Part shown: one piece after another, positions 50,049-58,340 of the stretch | Layout of the letters: every line of letters begins with the position of its first letter | Position numbering within the stretch: position 1 is the stretch's first letter | Made by a program: the position numbers and the translations under genes | Assembly: GCA_965222215.1 (NCBI GenBank) | Contig: OZ244931.1 | Coordinates: forward strand, 930,001-994,000 | Direction of reading: 5' to 3' | DNA length: 64,000 nucleotides | Origin: JABJAG01 sp965222215 | Lineage (GTDB): Bacteria; Pseudomonadota; Alphaproteobacteria; UBA6615 | Notes under the pieces: model-generated | Told to the model about the DNA's origin: nothing | Seen by the model: the letters and a program-made list of their open reading frames with translations, nothing else | Database searches by the model: none

Positions 50049-51335
50049 CTACCCCGGCAGAGGTTTGCCGCTGCCCTCGCGCAGCATCAGGGTGAAGACC
50101 AGCGAGACGGCGGCGCAGGCCATCAGGTACCAGACGAAGCTGAGGTCGTCGTGGGTGCGCTCCAGCAGCCAGGCGGCCACCATGGGCGTCGTGCCGCCGA
50201 AGATCGCCATGCTCACGTTGTATCCGACGCTCATGGCGCTGACCCGGACCCGGCGCGGGAACATCTCCGACAGGTTCGCCGGCCCGGCGCCCAGCAGGAA
50301 CGCCACCAGCACCGCGAAGGCGACCTGCCCGGCGAGGATGCGGACAAAGTCCGGCTCGTGCATCAGCCAGACGAGCGGATAGCTCAGGAACAGGAACCCG
50401 CCCGCGCCGATGGCGAGCACCGTCTTGCGGCCGACCCGATCCGACAGGGCGCCGACGAAGGGGATCAGCAGGAGCAGCACCACCAGCGCGATGGTGTTGA
50501 TGTCCATGGCGTCGGAGCGCGGCTCCTTCACCCGGTCGACCAGCCAGGTCAGCACGTAGACGAAGGCGATGTAGAAGCCGACGGCGTTGATGACGGTGTA
50601 GCCGATCATCCTGCCCATGGCGCGCCACTCGGTGCGGATCGCCTCGATGGCGGGGGAGGCCTCGCCTTCCTTCGCCGGCTCCACGGGCGTGTCGGGCAGG
50701 TGCCGGCGGATCAGCAGGCCGACGACGCCGACGAGGATTCCCAGCAGGAACGGGACGCGCCAGCCCCATTCCATCAGCTGGTCCTCGGTCAGGACGTTGG
50801 TGACCAGCGCGCTGATGCCGGAGCCGAGGAGGATGCCGCCGACGGCGCCGACCTGGGTCCAGCTCGCGAAGAAGCCGCGCCGCGCATCCGGGGCGTGCTC
50901 GGCGACGAAGGTGACCGAGCCGGTGTATTCGCCGCCGACCGACAGGCCCTGCAGCATCCGCATCCCGACGAGCGCGATGGCGGCCGCGATGCCGGTGCTG
51001 GCGTGGGTCGGCAGCAGGCCGACGATGCCGGTCGGGATCGCCATCAGCATGACCGACAGGACCAGCGCCTGCCGTCGGCCGATCCGGTCGCCGATATGGC
51101 CGAAGACGAAGCCGCCGATGGGCCGCATCAGGAAGCCGGCCGCGAACGCGCCGAACGACGCGATCAGCGAGACGGTCGGGTCGCTCGACGGGAAGAAGAG
51201 CTGGCCGATGATCGGCGCGAAGAAGCCGTAGACCCCGAAATCGTACCATTCGAGGACGTTGCCGCTGACCCCCGCCGCGATAACCTTGCGGCGGGTTTTC
51301 GGGTCGGCGAAGGCAGCGCTGGCGGCGTCGGTCAT
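50049..51335 (-). CDS. MFS metabolite:H+ symporter (ProP/ShiA type)
   Basis: Protein of 428 aa with 12 membrane segments expected. RRKVIAAGVSGNVLEWYDFGVYGFFAPIIGQLFFPSSDPTVSLIASFGAFAAGFLMRPIGGFVFGHIGDRIGRRQALV has the VLEWYDF and GxxxDRxGRR hallmarks of the MHS branch, which imports betaine, proline, shikimate or citrate-type compounds with protons. The start at 51335 lies 4 bp after the stop of its paralogue. About two thirds of its residues look identical to the neighbour (judged by eye), so it is a tandem duplicate. Confidence 0.88.
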   Translation of the reverse strand: MTDAASAAFADPKTRRKVIAAGVSGNVLEWYDFGVYGFFAPIIGQLFFPSSDPTVSLIASFGAFAAGFLMRPIGGFVFGHIGDRIGRRQALVLSVMLMAIPTGIVGLLPTHASTGIAAAIALVGMRMLQGLSVGGEYTGSVTFVAEHAPDARRGFFASWTQVGAVGGILLGSGISALVTNVLTEDQLMEWGWRVPFLLGILVGVVGLLIRRHLPDTPVEPAKEGEASPAIEAIRTEWRAMGRMIGYTVINAVGFYIAFVYVLTWLVDRVKEPRSDAMDINTIALVVLLLLIPFVGALSDRVGRKTVLAIGAGGFLFLSYPLVWLMHEPDFVRILAGQVAFAVLVAFLLGAGPANLSEMFPRRVRVSAMSVGYNVSMAIFGGTTPMVAAWLLERTHDDLSFVWYLMACAAVSLVFTLMLREGSGKPLPG

Positions 51336-51339
51336 CGGA

Positions 51340-52611
51340 TCAGTCCGGCAGCGGCTTGCCCGACCCCTCGCGCAGGGTGAGCACGACGAGGAACGAGACA
51401 ATCGCGCAGGCGATGAGGTACCAGGCGATGGACAGGTCGTCATGGGTGCGCGCGATCAGCCAGGTGGCGATCAGCGGCGTCGTGCCGCCGAAGATCGCGA
51501 GGCCGACATTGTAGCCGACGCTCAGCGCGCTGACCCGGACCCGGCGCGGGAACATCTCCGTCAGCATGGCCGGACTGGCGCCGAAATAGGCGCCGATCAG
51601 CACCGAGAAGCCGAGCTGGCCGAGCAGAATCATGGTGAAGTCCGGGTGGTGCATCAGCCAGATCAGCGGATAGCCCAGCAGCGCGAGGCCGCCCGCGCCG
51701 AACAGCAGCAGCGGCTTGCGGCCGATCCTGTCCGACAGGGCGCCGAACACCGGCACGAGCACCAGCAGGACGGCCATCGAGATGGTGTTGATGTCGAGCG
51801 CGTCGGAGCGCGGCTCCTTCACCTGCTTGATGAGCCAGGTCACCACGTAGACGAACATCATGTAGAAGCCGACGGCGTTGACGATGTTGAAGCCGACCAC
51901 CTTGGCCATCTCGCGCCACTGGGTGCGGAAGGCTTCCATGACCGGGTTTTTCGGTTTCTCGGCTTCGGCGGCCCCCTCGATTTCCGGCAGGTGGCGGCGC
52001 ACCAGCAGGCCGACCACGCCGACGAGGATCCCGGACAGGAAGGCGATCCGCCAGCCCCAGGACGCGACCTCGGCATCCGTCAGCAGGTTCGCGATCAGCG
52101 CGCTCACGCCCGAGCCCAGCAGGATGCCGCCGACCGCGCCGAACAGGGTCCAGCTCGTCAGGAAGCCGCGCCTGTCGTTCGGCGCGTGCTCGGCGAGGTA
52201 AACGATGGAGCCGGTGTATTCGCCGCCGACCGACAGGCCCTGCAGCATCCGCATCGCCACCATCAGGACCGCGGCGGCGATGCCGATGGTCGCGTGGTCC
52301 GGCAGGATGCCGATCACCCCCGTGGGGATGGCCATCAGCATCACCGACAGCACCAGCGCGCGCTTGCGCCCGATCTTGTCGCCGATATAGCCGAAGACGA
52401 GGCCGCCGACCGGGCGCATCAGGAAGCCCGCCGCGAACGCGCCGAAGGAGGCGATCAGCGAGACCGTCGGGTCGTCGGAGGGGAAGAACAGCCTGCCGAT
52501 GATCGGTGCGTAGAAGCCGTAGACCGCGAAGTCGTACCACTCCAGCACATTGCCGGTGATCCCGGCCGCAATCACCTTGCGCCGGTTGCGCGCTTCGTTC
52601 GTGGCGCTCAT
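51340..52611 (-). CDS. MFS metabolite:H+ symporter (ProP/ShiA type), tandem paralogue
   Basis: Protein of 423 aa. ATNEARNRRKVIAAGITGNVLEWYDFAVYGFYAPIIGRLFFPSDDPTVSLIASFGAFAAG and GDKIGRKRALV correspond block by block to the downstream copy. The ATG at 52611 is preferred over the one at 52635 because it follows AGGGGC and gives the paralogue's start. It is translationally coupled to the 50049-51335 gene. Both lie inside the AmmeMemoRadiSam locus, so the transported compound may connect to that system (inference). Confidence 0.88.
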   Translation of the reverse strand: MSATNEARNRRKVIAAGITGNVLEWYDFAVYGFYAPIIGRLFFPSDDPTVSLIASFGAFAAGFLMRPVGGLVFGYIGDKIGRKRALVLSVMLMAIPTGVIGILPDHATIGIAAAVLMVAMRMLQGLSVGGEYTGSIVYLAEHAPNDRRGFLTSWTLFGAVGGILLGSGVSALIANLLTDAEVASWGWRIAFLSGILVGVVGLLVRRHLPEIEGAAEAEKPKNPVMEAFRTQWREMAKVVGFNIVNAVGFYMMFVYVVTWLIKQVKEPRSDALDINTISMAVLLVLVPVFGALSDRIGRKPLLLFGAGGLALLGYPLIWLMHHPDFTMILLGQLGFSVLIGAYFGASPAMLTEMFPRRVRVSALSVGYNVGLAIFGGTTPLIATWLIARTHDDLSIAWYLIACAIVSFLVVLTLREGSGKPLPD

Positions 52612-52683
52612 GCCCCTGTCCCCCGAGTTGCCCATAGGCAGCTAACCGCAACCCGGCGCGCCGCGGCAAGAGCCGTTCGCCGT

Positions 52684-52790
52684 TGTCATGCCTGGGCTTG
52701 GTCCGGGCATCCATGCCGGACTGAGCCCCCATACTTCGACAGGCTCAGCGTGAGGATGTCTCGAGGAACGTGCTCAAGCCCGGCTATGAC
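52684..52790. repeat. composite of dispersed repeat families A and E
   Basis: Starts TGTCATGCCTGGGCTTGGTCCGGGCATC (family A left end), continues ACTGAGCCCCCATACTTCGACAGGCTCAGCGTGAGG (family E, 52720-52758), and ends CTCAAGCCCGGCTATGACG (family A right end). It looks as though E was inserted into A. Confidence 0.7.
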
Positions 52791-52814
52791 GTGTGGAGAA
52801 CGACCCCGATAGAT

Positions 52815-52893
52815 CGTCATTGCGAGGAGCAAAGCGACGCGGCAATCCAGCATCTCCGCTCTGGATTGCTTCGCCCGCGGCTCGCAATGACGG
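52815..52893. repeat. dispersed repeat family C, copy 3
   Basis: CGTCATTGCGAGGAGC..GGCAATCCAGC and CTCTGGATTGCTTCGCCC..GGCTCGCAATGACGG form an inverted repeat 8 bp before the stop of the MEMO1-AMMECR1 gene. Confidence 0.85.
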
Positions 52894-52900
52894 GAAAAGC

Positions 52901-54289
52901 CTAGTGAAACGTTTCCGTCGTGTAGCGCCAGAGGCGGACCGAATCGTCCCAGAAGTCCTGGGGCAGGCCGGCCTTGGCTTTCAGGTGGCGCAGGAACTGC
53001 TCGGCCCTGGGCACGGTTTCCCAGACCTGAGGCAGGAAGAGCCCGCGCGTCGGCTGCCCGTCGGGGCCTTTGGCCTGCAGGATCACGCCGTCGATGTCGG
53101 GGCGCAGTGCGTCGACGGCCTCGGCCTCGGAGCCGAAAGCGATCGGGCGGGCGTGGGACAGGATCGAGACCGACATATCAAGCGTCTCGACCTCTTCCGG
53201 CGTGAGCTTCGGGAAGCGCGGATCGCCGAAGGCCGCCTTGTGGGCGTTGACCACCACATCCTCGACCAGGGTTCGATGCGGCAGGATCGAGCCGATGCAG
53301 CCGCGCAGCCGGCCGTCCTGGTTCAAGGTTACGAACGTGGCGCGGAACGTCTCCAGTGGCGCGGAGAAGCTGCCGTGCTGGACCTGCGCCGGGCGGCCGT
53401 TGCGAAGGCCGTTGGCGATGGACCGCCTTGCGCCTTCGATCAGGGTCGCCCGGTCGTCGCCGGGCAGGCGGGCCGAGCCGGCGTATTCCAGCGCCCAGGA
53501 GCCATAGCCGACGACCCGGTCGCGGTTTTCGCGCCCGGCGGTGTCGCCCGAGTTGCGCACGTCCAGTGTAGTTACGCGCAAGTCGAGGGCCCGTGCCCGG
53601 TTGAGCAGGCCTTTCACCGGGTAGCGTCCGCACGCCTGTTCGTCCTCGATCTTTTCCGGGGCCAGCGTCTCGACCAGCCGCCGGAAGCCCTGGTCGAGCC
53701 GGTTCGCGCCGTCATAGTTGTGATAGTGGCTGAGATCGGAACTGATCACGACGAGCGTTTCCGGGCCGCCCCACAGGGCGGCAAGCAGGGCGTCCGTCTC
53801 CCGCGGGCTCGGCCCGCCGACGATCACGGGCACCAGCGAGAAATCGCCGAGGACGCGTTGCAGGAAGGGCAGGTGCACTTCGAGCGAATGCTCTTCGGCA
53901 TGGGGAACGTCGGACTGCTCGACCCCCGGCAACTTGAGAGCCGTCGCGATCCCGTCGGCGTCGAGGGGCACGTCGCCCAGCGGCGTGCGGAACGCCGCGG
54001 CCTCGGGCACGCAAAATTTCGGTACGGCGACCCGGTGGGGCGGGCCGAGCAGCACCACGCGGGTGATCTCCTTCGCCCGCCGCGCGACACTCCGGTAAGC
54101 GTTCCCCGCGATCGGGCCCGAATATACCAGCCCGGCATGGGGCGCGATCAGCGCCTTCGGCGACAGGCCGTCGTCGGTCGCGTCGGCCAGAAAACGGTCG
54201 ACCATGCCGGCGAGCGCATCGGGCTCGGCAGGATAGAACGTGCCCGCGATGGCGGGGGGACGAACGGATTGTGACGGACCGGCTGTCAT
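52901..54289 (-). CDS. fused AmmeMemoRadiSam proteins B and A (MEMO1-AMMECR1)
   Basis: Protein of 462 aa with two complete domains. Residues about 8-270 are the MEMO1-like half: RPPAIAGTFYPAE, the metal site His51 (APHAGLVYSGP), His85 (GPPHRVA) and Cys220 (QACGRY), plus SSDLSHYHNYDGAN. Residues about 280-462 are the AMMECR1-like half with LRGCIGSILPHRTLVEDVV, FPKLTPEEVETLDMSVSILS and GLFLPQVWE. In many genomes the two are separate genes. Fusion means a one-to-one complex, presumably with the AmrS radical SAM enzyme encoded 3 kb away. Confidence 0.9.
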   Translation of the reverse strand: MTAGPSQSVRPPAIAGTFYPAEPDALAGMVDRFLADATDDGLSPKALIAPHAGLVYSGPIAGNAYRSVARRAKEITRVVLLGPPHRVAVPKFCVPEAAAFRTPLGDVPLDADGIATALKLPGVEQSDVPHAEEHSLEVHLPFLQRVLGDFSLVPVIVGGPSPRETDALLAALWGGPETLVVISSDLSHYHNYDGANRLDQGFRRLVETLAPEKIEDEQACGRYPVKGLLNRARALDLRVTTLDVRNSGDTAGRENRDRVVGYGSWALEYAGSARLPGDDRATLIEGARRSIANGLRNGRPAQVQHGSFSAPLETFRATFVTLNQDGRLRGCIGSILPHRTLVEDVVVNAHKAAFGDPRFPKLTPEEVETLDMSVSILSHARPIAFGSEAEAVDALRPDIDGVILQAKGPDGQPTRGLFLPQVWETVPRAEQFLRHLKAKAGLPQDFWDDSVRLWRYTTETFH

Positions 54290-54394
54290 GATGATGGCTT
54301 GTCGAAGACTCGGAACTGCCTATATCGCGTGGTAGCTACACAAGAATAGCGCGTCGACGAATGCGCGCCAAAACCCCATCAAGGAACTTCCACC

Positions 54395-54745
54395 ATGTTG
54401 ACCGTCTATGGCCTGAAGACCTGCGACACCACGCGCAAGACATTGAAGTGGCTGGAGCGGCGCGAGGCGGCGCACCGGTTCCTCGATGTGCGCGCCGATG
54501 GTGTGGACCAGGACAAACTCACCGAGTGGGCCATGGAAGTGGGCTGGGAAGCCCTGCTGAACCGTGGAAGCACGACCTGGCGCGGGCTCGATGAAGTGAT
54601 TCGCGAGAACGTCACCGAGGACATTGCGTTGCAGCTCATGGTCGAGAACCCGACCCTGATCAAGCGGCCTGTGGTCGAGACCGATGCGGGCGTGCTGGTC
54701 GGCTGGAAGCCCGAGCAGCAGCGCACGCTGGAAGAACTTCTGTAG
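54395..54745 (+). CDS. ArsC/Spx/YffB-like thioredoxin-fold protein
   Basis: Protein of 116 aa. MLTVYGLKTCDTTRKTLKWLERREAAHRFLDVRADG carries the CDTTRK start (single Cys, as in YffB), with a Thr/Ser pair in place of the second Cys. NPTLIKRPVVETDAGVLVGW is the family's substrate-binding Arg region. It might be a glutathione-dependent reductase or Spx-like regulator rather than an arsenate reductase. Divergent from the MEMO1 fusion gene and upstream of nrdA. Confidence 0.82.
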   Translation: MLTVYGLKTCDTTRKTLKWLERREAAHRFLDVRADGVDQDKLTEWAMEVGWEALLNRGSTTWRGLDEVIRENVTEDIALQLMVENPTLIKRPVVETDAGVLVGWKPEQQRTLEELL

Positions 54746-54748
54746 CAC

Positions 54749-54762
54749 CACAATATCTGGTG
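54749..54762. promoter_or_regulatory. NrdR-box-like sequence downstream of the ArsC-like gene
   Basis: CACAATATCTGGTG matches 12 of 14 positions of the consensus CACWATATATWGTG as I recall it. It is 4 bp after the ArsC-like stop and 379 bp upstream of nrdA, outside the usual range, so it may be chance or a third box. Confidence 0.35.
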
Positions 54763-54949
54763 CCGGGGACGGCTGTTCGGCCGACAGACGCGGCCGGTCC
54801 CGTTTCGTTCTCCGCAAATTGCCCGAGTCGTTTTCGACCCGACCACCAGATTTTGGGGTTCGTGGCACAAAAGGGGCACAAACGCGTATGTGCGATGTGC
54901 CGCGACTCGTAACCGGCTGGGCTTTCAGCAGATTTCGAGGCCGTACGCG

Positions 54950-54977
54950 TTGACTCAAAATCGCCAAAGATTACAAT
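54950..54977 (+). promoter_or_regulatory. candidate nrdAB promoter
   Basis: TTGACT (54950-54955), 16 bp, then TACAAT (54972-54977), about 150 bp upstream of the nrdA start. A good sigma-70-like match; not tested. The rest of 54746-55127 holds NrdR-like boxes and no gene. Confidence 0.5.
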
Positions 54978-55005
54978 GTTCTGCAATTGTTCACGGTGAC
55001 ACGAC

Positions 55006-55050
55006 GCCAACATCTGGTATTAACTTAACGTTACGTCTCCAGATGTTGTG
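55006..55050. promoter_or_regulatory. pair of NrdR-box-like sites 31 bp apart
   Basis: The elements CAACATCTGG (55008-55017) and CCAGATGTTG (55039-55048) form a 10-bp perfect inverted repeat. Read as NrdR boxes (14-mers at 55006-55019 and 55037-55050) they match the consensus at about 8 and 10 of 14 positions, with centres 31 bp apart. NrdR boxes are typically about three helical turns apart. NrdR is not encoded here. Confidence 0.55.
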
Positions 55051-55127
55051 GATTTCGCGCATTTTCCCCTCGGAAACTGCCCACAGGATGTGGAGCGCCT
55101 GGATTTTTGATTGGGAGGGGCTTGGTA

Positions 55128-57122
55128 ATGGACGGTTCTGCGGGGATTTCGGCGGACAACGCGGTTGTGGACAAGTCGCGGAAAGCACTTGAAACGGACG
55201 AAGATGACGTGTTTGAGACACTCGATTTAGAGACAGAAATTGACGATTCCGGGGCGACTCGGGATGTGGATAACGACCTCGTCGGGAAAGACGCCGATAC
55301 GGCGAATATCTTCCAGACCGAGCGCGTGCGCATCGCGATCGACCCTTCGCGTGACGAAAACCTGACCGTGTTCGGGAAGGAAACGCTGGAAGACCGCTAC
55401 CTGCTGAACGACGAGAAGGGCTCGCCCCAGAAGCTGTTTGCGCGCGTCGCGTGCCACTACGCCGACGATTCGGCGCACGCCCAGCGAATCTACGACTACA
55501 TCTCGAACCTCTGGTTCATGCCGGCCACGCCGGTGCTGTCGAACGGCGGCACCCAGCGCGGCCTGCCGATCTCCTGCTTTCTCAACGAGGCCTCGGATTC
55601 GCTCGAGGGCATCGTCGATCTGTGGAACGAGAATGTCTGGCTCGCCGCGCGCGGCGGCGGTATCGGCAGCTACTGGGGCAACCTGCGCTCCATCGGCGAG
55701 CAGGTCGGCCACAACGGCAAGACCTCCGGCGTCGTGCCGTTCATCCGGGTGATGGATTCGCTGACCCTTGCGATCAGCCAGGGCTCGCTGCGGCGCGGCT
55801 CGGCGGCGGTCTACCTGCCGATCGACCATCCGGAGATCGAGGAGTTCATCGAGATCCGGCGCCCGACCGGCGGCGACCCGAACCGCAAGGCCCAGAACCT
55901 GCACCACGGCGTGCTCGTGTCCGACGCATTCATGCGCGCGGTCGAGGCCGACGAGGACTGGACGCTGGTCAGCCCGAAGGACCGTTCGCCGATTGCGACG
56001 GTGAAGGCCCGCTCGCTCTGGATTCGCCTGCTGACGGCGCGGATCGAGACCGGCGAGCCGTATATCGTCTATTCCGACACGGTGAACAGCCAGGTGCCCG
56101 AGCACCAGAAGCTCGCCGGCCTCACGGTGAAGACCTCGAACCTGTGTTCCGAGATCACGCTTCCCACGGGCAAGGACCACCTCGACAACGATCGCACCGC
56201 GGTCTGCTGCCTGTCGTCGCTGAACGTCGAGAAGTTCCTGGAGTGGAAGGACCACCCGACGTTCATCGAAGACGTCATGCGCTTCCTCGACAACGTGCTG
56301 ACGGACTTCATCGAGAACGCGCCGGACAGCTTCGCCAAGGCCAAGTATTCGGCCATGCGCGAGCGTTCGGTCGGGCTTGGCATCATGGGCCTGCACTCGT
56401 TCCTGCAGGACCAGATGGTCCCATTCGAATCCGCCGTCGCGAAGGCGTGGAACAAGAAGATGTTCAAGCATATCCGCGAGCAGGCCGACGCCGCCTCGCA
56501 GATGCTGGCCGAGGAGCGCGGCGCGTGCGCCGACGCGGCCGACTACGGCATCAACGAGCGCTTTTCGAACAAGATGGCCATCGCGCCGACCGCCTCGATC
56601 TCGATCATCTGCGGCGGCGCGTCGCCGGGCATCGAGCCGATTGCGGCCAACAGCTTCACCCACAAGACCCTGTCGGGATCGTTCACCGTCCGCTCCAAGG
56701 CGCTCAAGAAGCTTCTGGCCGAGAAGGGCAAGGACACCGACGAGGTCTGGTCGTCGATCACGTCGCACGAGGGCTCCGTCCAGCATCTGGATTTCCTGAG
56801 CCAGGACGAGAAGGACGTGTTCAAGACCGCGTTCGAGATCGACCAGCGCTGGGTGATCGACCTTGCGGCCGACCGGGCGCCGTTCATCTGCCAGTCGCAG
56901 TCGCTGAACGTGTTCCTGGCGGCGGACGTGCACAAGCGCGACCTGCACCAGATTCACTTCCAGGCGTGGAAGAAGGGCGTGAAGAGCCTTTACTACTGCC
57001 GCTCGAAGTCGCTGCAGCGCTCCGAGAGCGTGGCCGCGCTGGTGCCGGTGACGGCGGACGACGAGGCCGACCGCGCCGCTGCGAGCCGCAACGACTATGA
57101 GGAATGCCTCGCCTGCCAGTAG
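55128..57122 (+). CDS. nrdA: ribonucleoside-diphosphate reductase large subunit (class Ia)
   Basis: Protein of 664 aa. It reduces NDPs to dNDPs with the radical from NrdB. Active-site elements are LPISCFLNEASDS, TSNLCSEI (the Asn-Leu-Cys-x-Glu triad), and CCLSSLN for the Cys pair; the C-terminal redox tail ends ECLACQ (CxxC). GAAFSNK-like regions and YYCRSKSL (Tyr pair of the radical path) are visible. The usual N-terminal ATP-cone (about 90 aa) is absent; instead the first 60 residues are acidic and low in order (ETDEDDVFETLDLETEIDDSG). The ATG at 55128 is preceded by GGGAGGGGCTTGGTA; the frame opens at 55107 with TTG. Operon with nrdB. Confidence 0.93.
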   Translation: MDGSAGISADNAVVDKSRKALETDEDDVFETLDLETEIDDSGATRDVDNDLVGKDADTANIFQTERVRIAIDPSRDENLTVFGKETLEDRYLLNDEKGSPQKLFARVACHYADDSAHAQRIYDYISNLWFMPATPVLSNGGTQRGLPISCFLNEASDSLEGIVDLWNENVWLAARGGGIGSYWGNLRSIGEQVGHNGKTSGVVPFIRVMDSLTLAISQGSLRRGSAAVYLPIDHPEIEEFIEIRRPTGGDPNRKAQNLHHGVLVSDAFMRAVEADEDWTLVSPKDRSPIATVKARSLWIRLLTARIETGEPYIVYSDTVNSQVPEHQKLAGLTVKTSNLCSEITLPTGKDHLDNDRTAVCCLSSLNVEKFLEWKDHPTFIEDVMRFLDNVLTDFIENAPDSFAKAKYSAMRERSVGLGIMGLHSFLQDQMVPFESAVAKAWNKKMFKHIREQADAASQMLAEERGACADAADYGINERFSNKMAIAPTASISIICGGASPGIEPIAANSFTHKTLSGSFTVRSKALKKLLAEKGKDTDEVWSSITSHEGSVQHLDFLSQDEKDVFKTAFEIDQRWVIDLAADRAPFICQSQSLNVFLAADVHKRDLHQIHFQAWKKGVKSLYYCRSKSLQRSESVAALVPVTADDEADRAAASRNDYEECLACQ

Positions 57123-57146
57123 GCGAGTGACCATATCGATGTGAAA

Positions 57147-57187
57147 CGCCCCGGGGCTGCCTTTTAGATAGGGGCGGTGCCGGGGCG
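57147..57187. other. intercistronic stem-loop between nrdA and nrdB
   Basis: CGCCCCGG (57147-57154) pairs with CCGGGGCG (57180-57187) around a 25-base loop, in the 91-bp nrdA-nrdB spacer. It has no U-tract, so it more likely adjusts the ratio of the two subunits or mRNA stability (inference). Confidence 0.45.
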
Positions 57188-57213
57188 ACGCATCCGAGGG
57201 AGAGGGAAAAGCA

Positions 57214-58173
57214 ATGTCGCTTCTTGAAGAGCGCGTTCAGTATAAGCCGTTCAGCTACCCGTGGGCCTATGACGCGTGGCTGATGCAGCAGCGTGTCCAC
57301 TGGCTGCCCGAAGAGGTGCCGCTGGCCGACGACGTGAAGGACTGGCACCGCACGCTGACCAATTCCGAGCGCAACCTGCTGACGCATATTTTCCGCTTTT
57401 TCACGCAGGCCGACGTGGAAGTGAACAACTGCTACATGAAGCATTATTCGCAGGTGTTCAAACCCACCGAGGTGCAGATGATGCTGGCCGCGTTCTCGAA
57501 CATCGAGACCGTCCACATCTCCGCCTATTCCCATCTGCTCGACACCATCGGGATGCCCGAGACCGAGTATTCGGCCTTCCTGAAGTACCAGCAGATGAAG
57601 GACAAGTACGACTACATGCAGGAATTCGGGATCGAGACGAACCGTGACATCGCCATGACGCTTGCGATGTTCGGCGCGTTCACCGAGGGCCTGCAGCTGT
57701 TCGCGTCCTTCGCGATCCTCATGAATTTCCCGCGCTTCAACAAGATGAAGGGCATGGGCCAGATCGTGACCTGGTCGGTGCGCGACGAGAGCCTGCATAC
57801 CGAATCGATCATCAAGCTGTTCCGCACCTTCATCCACGAGAACCCGGAAATCTGGGACGAGGAGTTCCAGCGCGAGCTCTACGTGGCGTGCGAGACGGTG
57901 CTGAACCACGAGGATGCGTTCATCGACCTCGCCTTCGAGATGGGCGGGATCGAGGGACTCGAGGGCAAGGAGGTGAAGCAGTACATCCGCTACATCGCCG
58001 ACCGCCGTCTGTCCCAGCTTGGCCTGCAGCCGGTCTACCGGATCGAGCAGAACCCGCTGCCGTGGATGGAAGAGATGCTCAACGGCGTCGAGCACGCCAA
58101 CTTCTTCGAAAACCGCGCGACCGAATACTCGAAGGCCGCGACCCGGGGCGACTGGGAAGAGGCGTTCGAGTAG
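57214..58173 (+). CDS. nrdB: ribonucleoside-diphosphate reductase small subunit (class Ia)
   Basis: Protein of 319 aa. It holds the diiron-tyrosyl radical cofactor. Iron ligands are in QADVEVNNCYMKHY and FSNIETVHISAYSHLLDTIG (Glu and His with the adjacent Tyr as the candidate radical site), and in the later EGLQLFASFAIL and RDESLHTESIIKLF. GGGAGAGGGAAAAGC precedes the ATG. It follows nrdA by 91 bp and is transcribed with it. Confidence 0.95.
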   Translation: MSLLEERVQYKPFSYPWAYDAWLMQQRVHWLPEEVPLADDVKDWHRTLTNSERNLLTHIFRFFTQADVEVNNCYMKHYSQVFKPTEVQMMLAAFSNIETVHISAYSHLLDTIGMPETEYSAFLKYQQMKDKYDYMQEFGIETNRDIAMTLAMFGAFTEGLQLFASFAILMNFPRFNKMKGMGQIVTWSVRDESLHTESIIKLFRTFIHENPEIWDEEFQRELYVACETVLNHEDAFIDLAFEMGGIEGLEGKEVKQYIRYIADRRLSQLGLQPVYRIEQNPLPWMEEMLNGVEHANFFENRATEYSKAATRGDWEEAFE

Positions 58174-58193
58174 AGCCGAATACGATCCGCCAG

Positions 58194-58270
58194 ACTGAGC
58201 CCTCATCCTGAGCCTGTCGAAGGACGAGGGCGGCATCCTTATGCTTCGACAAGCTCAGCATGAGGATGAA
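58194..58270. repeat. dispersed repeat family E, copy 2
   Basis: ACTGAGCCCTCATCCTGAGCCTGTCGAAGGACGAGGG and CTTCGACAAGCTCAGCATGAGGATGA form an imperfect hairpin 20 bp after the nrdB stop, well placed to end the nrdAB transcript. Confidence 0.8.
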
Positions 58271-58340
58271 TTGAGATGAGCGAACTGCGGTCACGTTGCG
58301 TTCTCCTGGGGATTCGGGTCGTCATGCTAAGACGACCCGC

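Noticed and set aside
54395..54745. Arsenate reductase call for the 116-aa protein
   Set aside because: No second Cys, no ars operon nearby, and the motif is closer to YffB/Spx-type proteins.
55044..55054. Possible DnaA box upstream of nrdA
   Set aside because: TGTGGATTT matches the consensus reverse complement at only 7 of 9 positions and stands alone.
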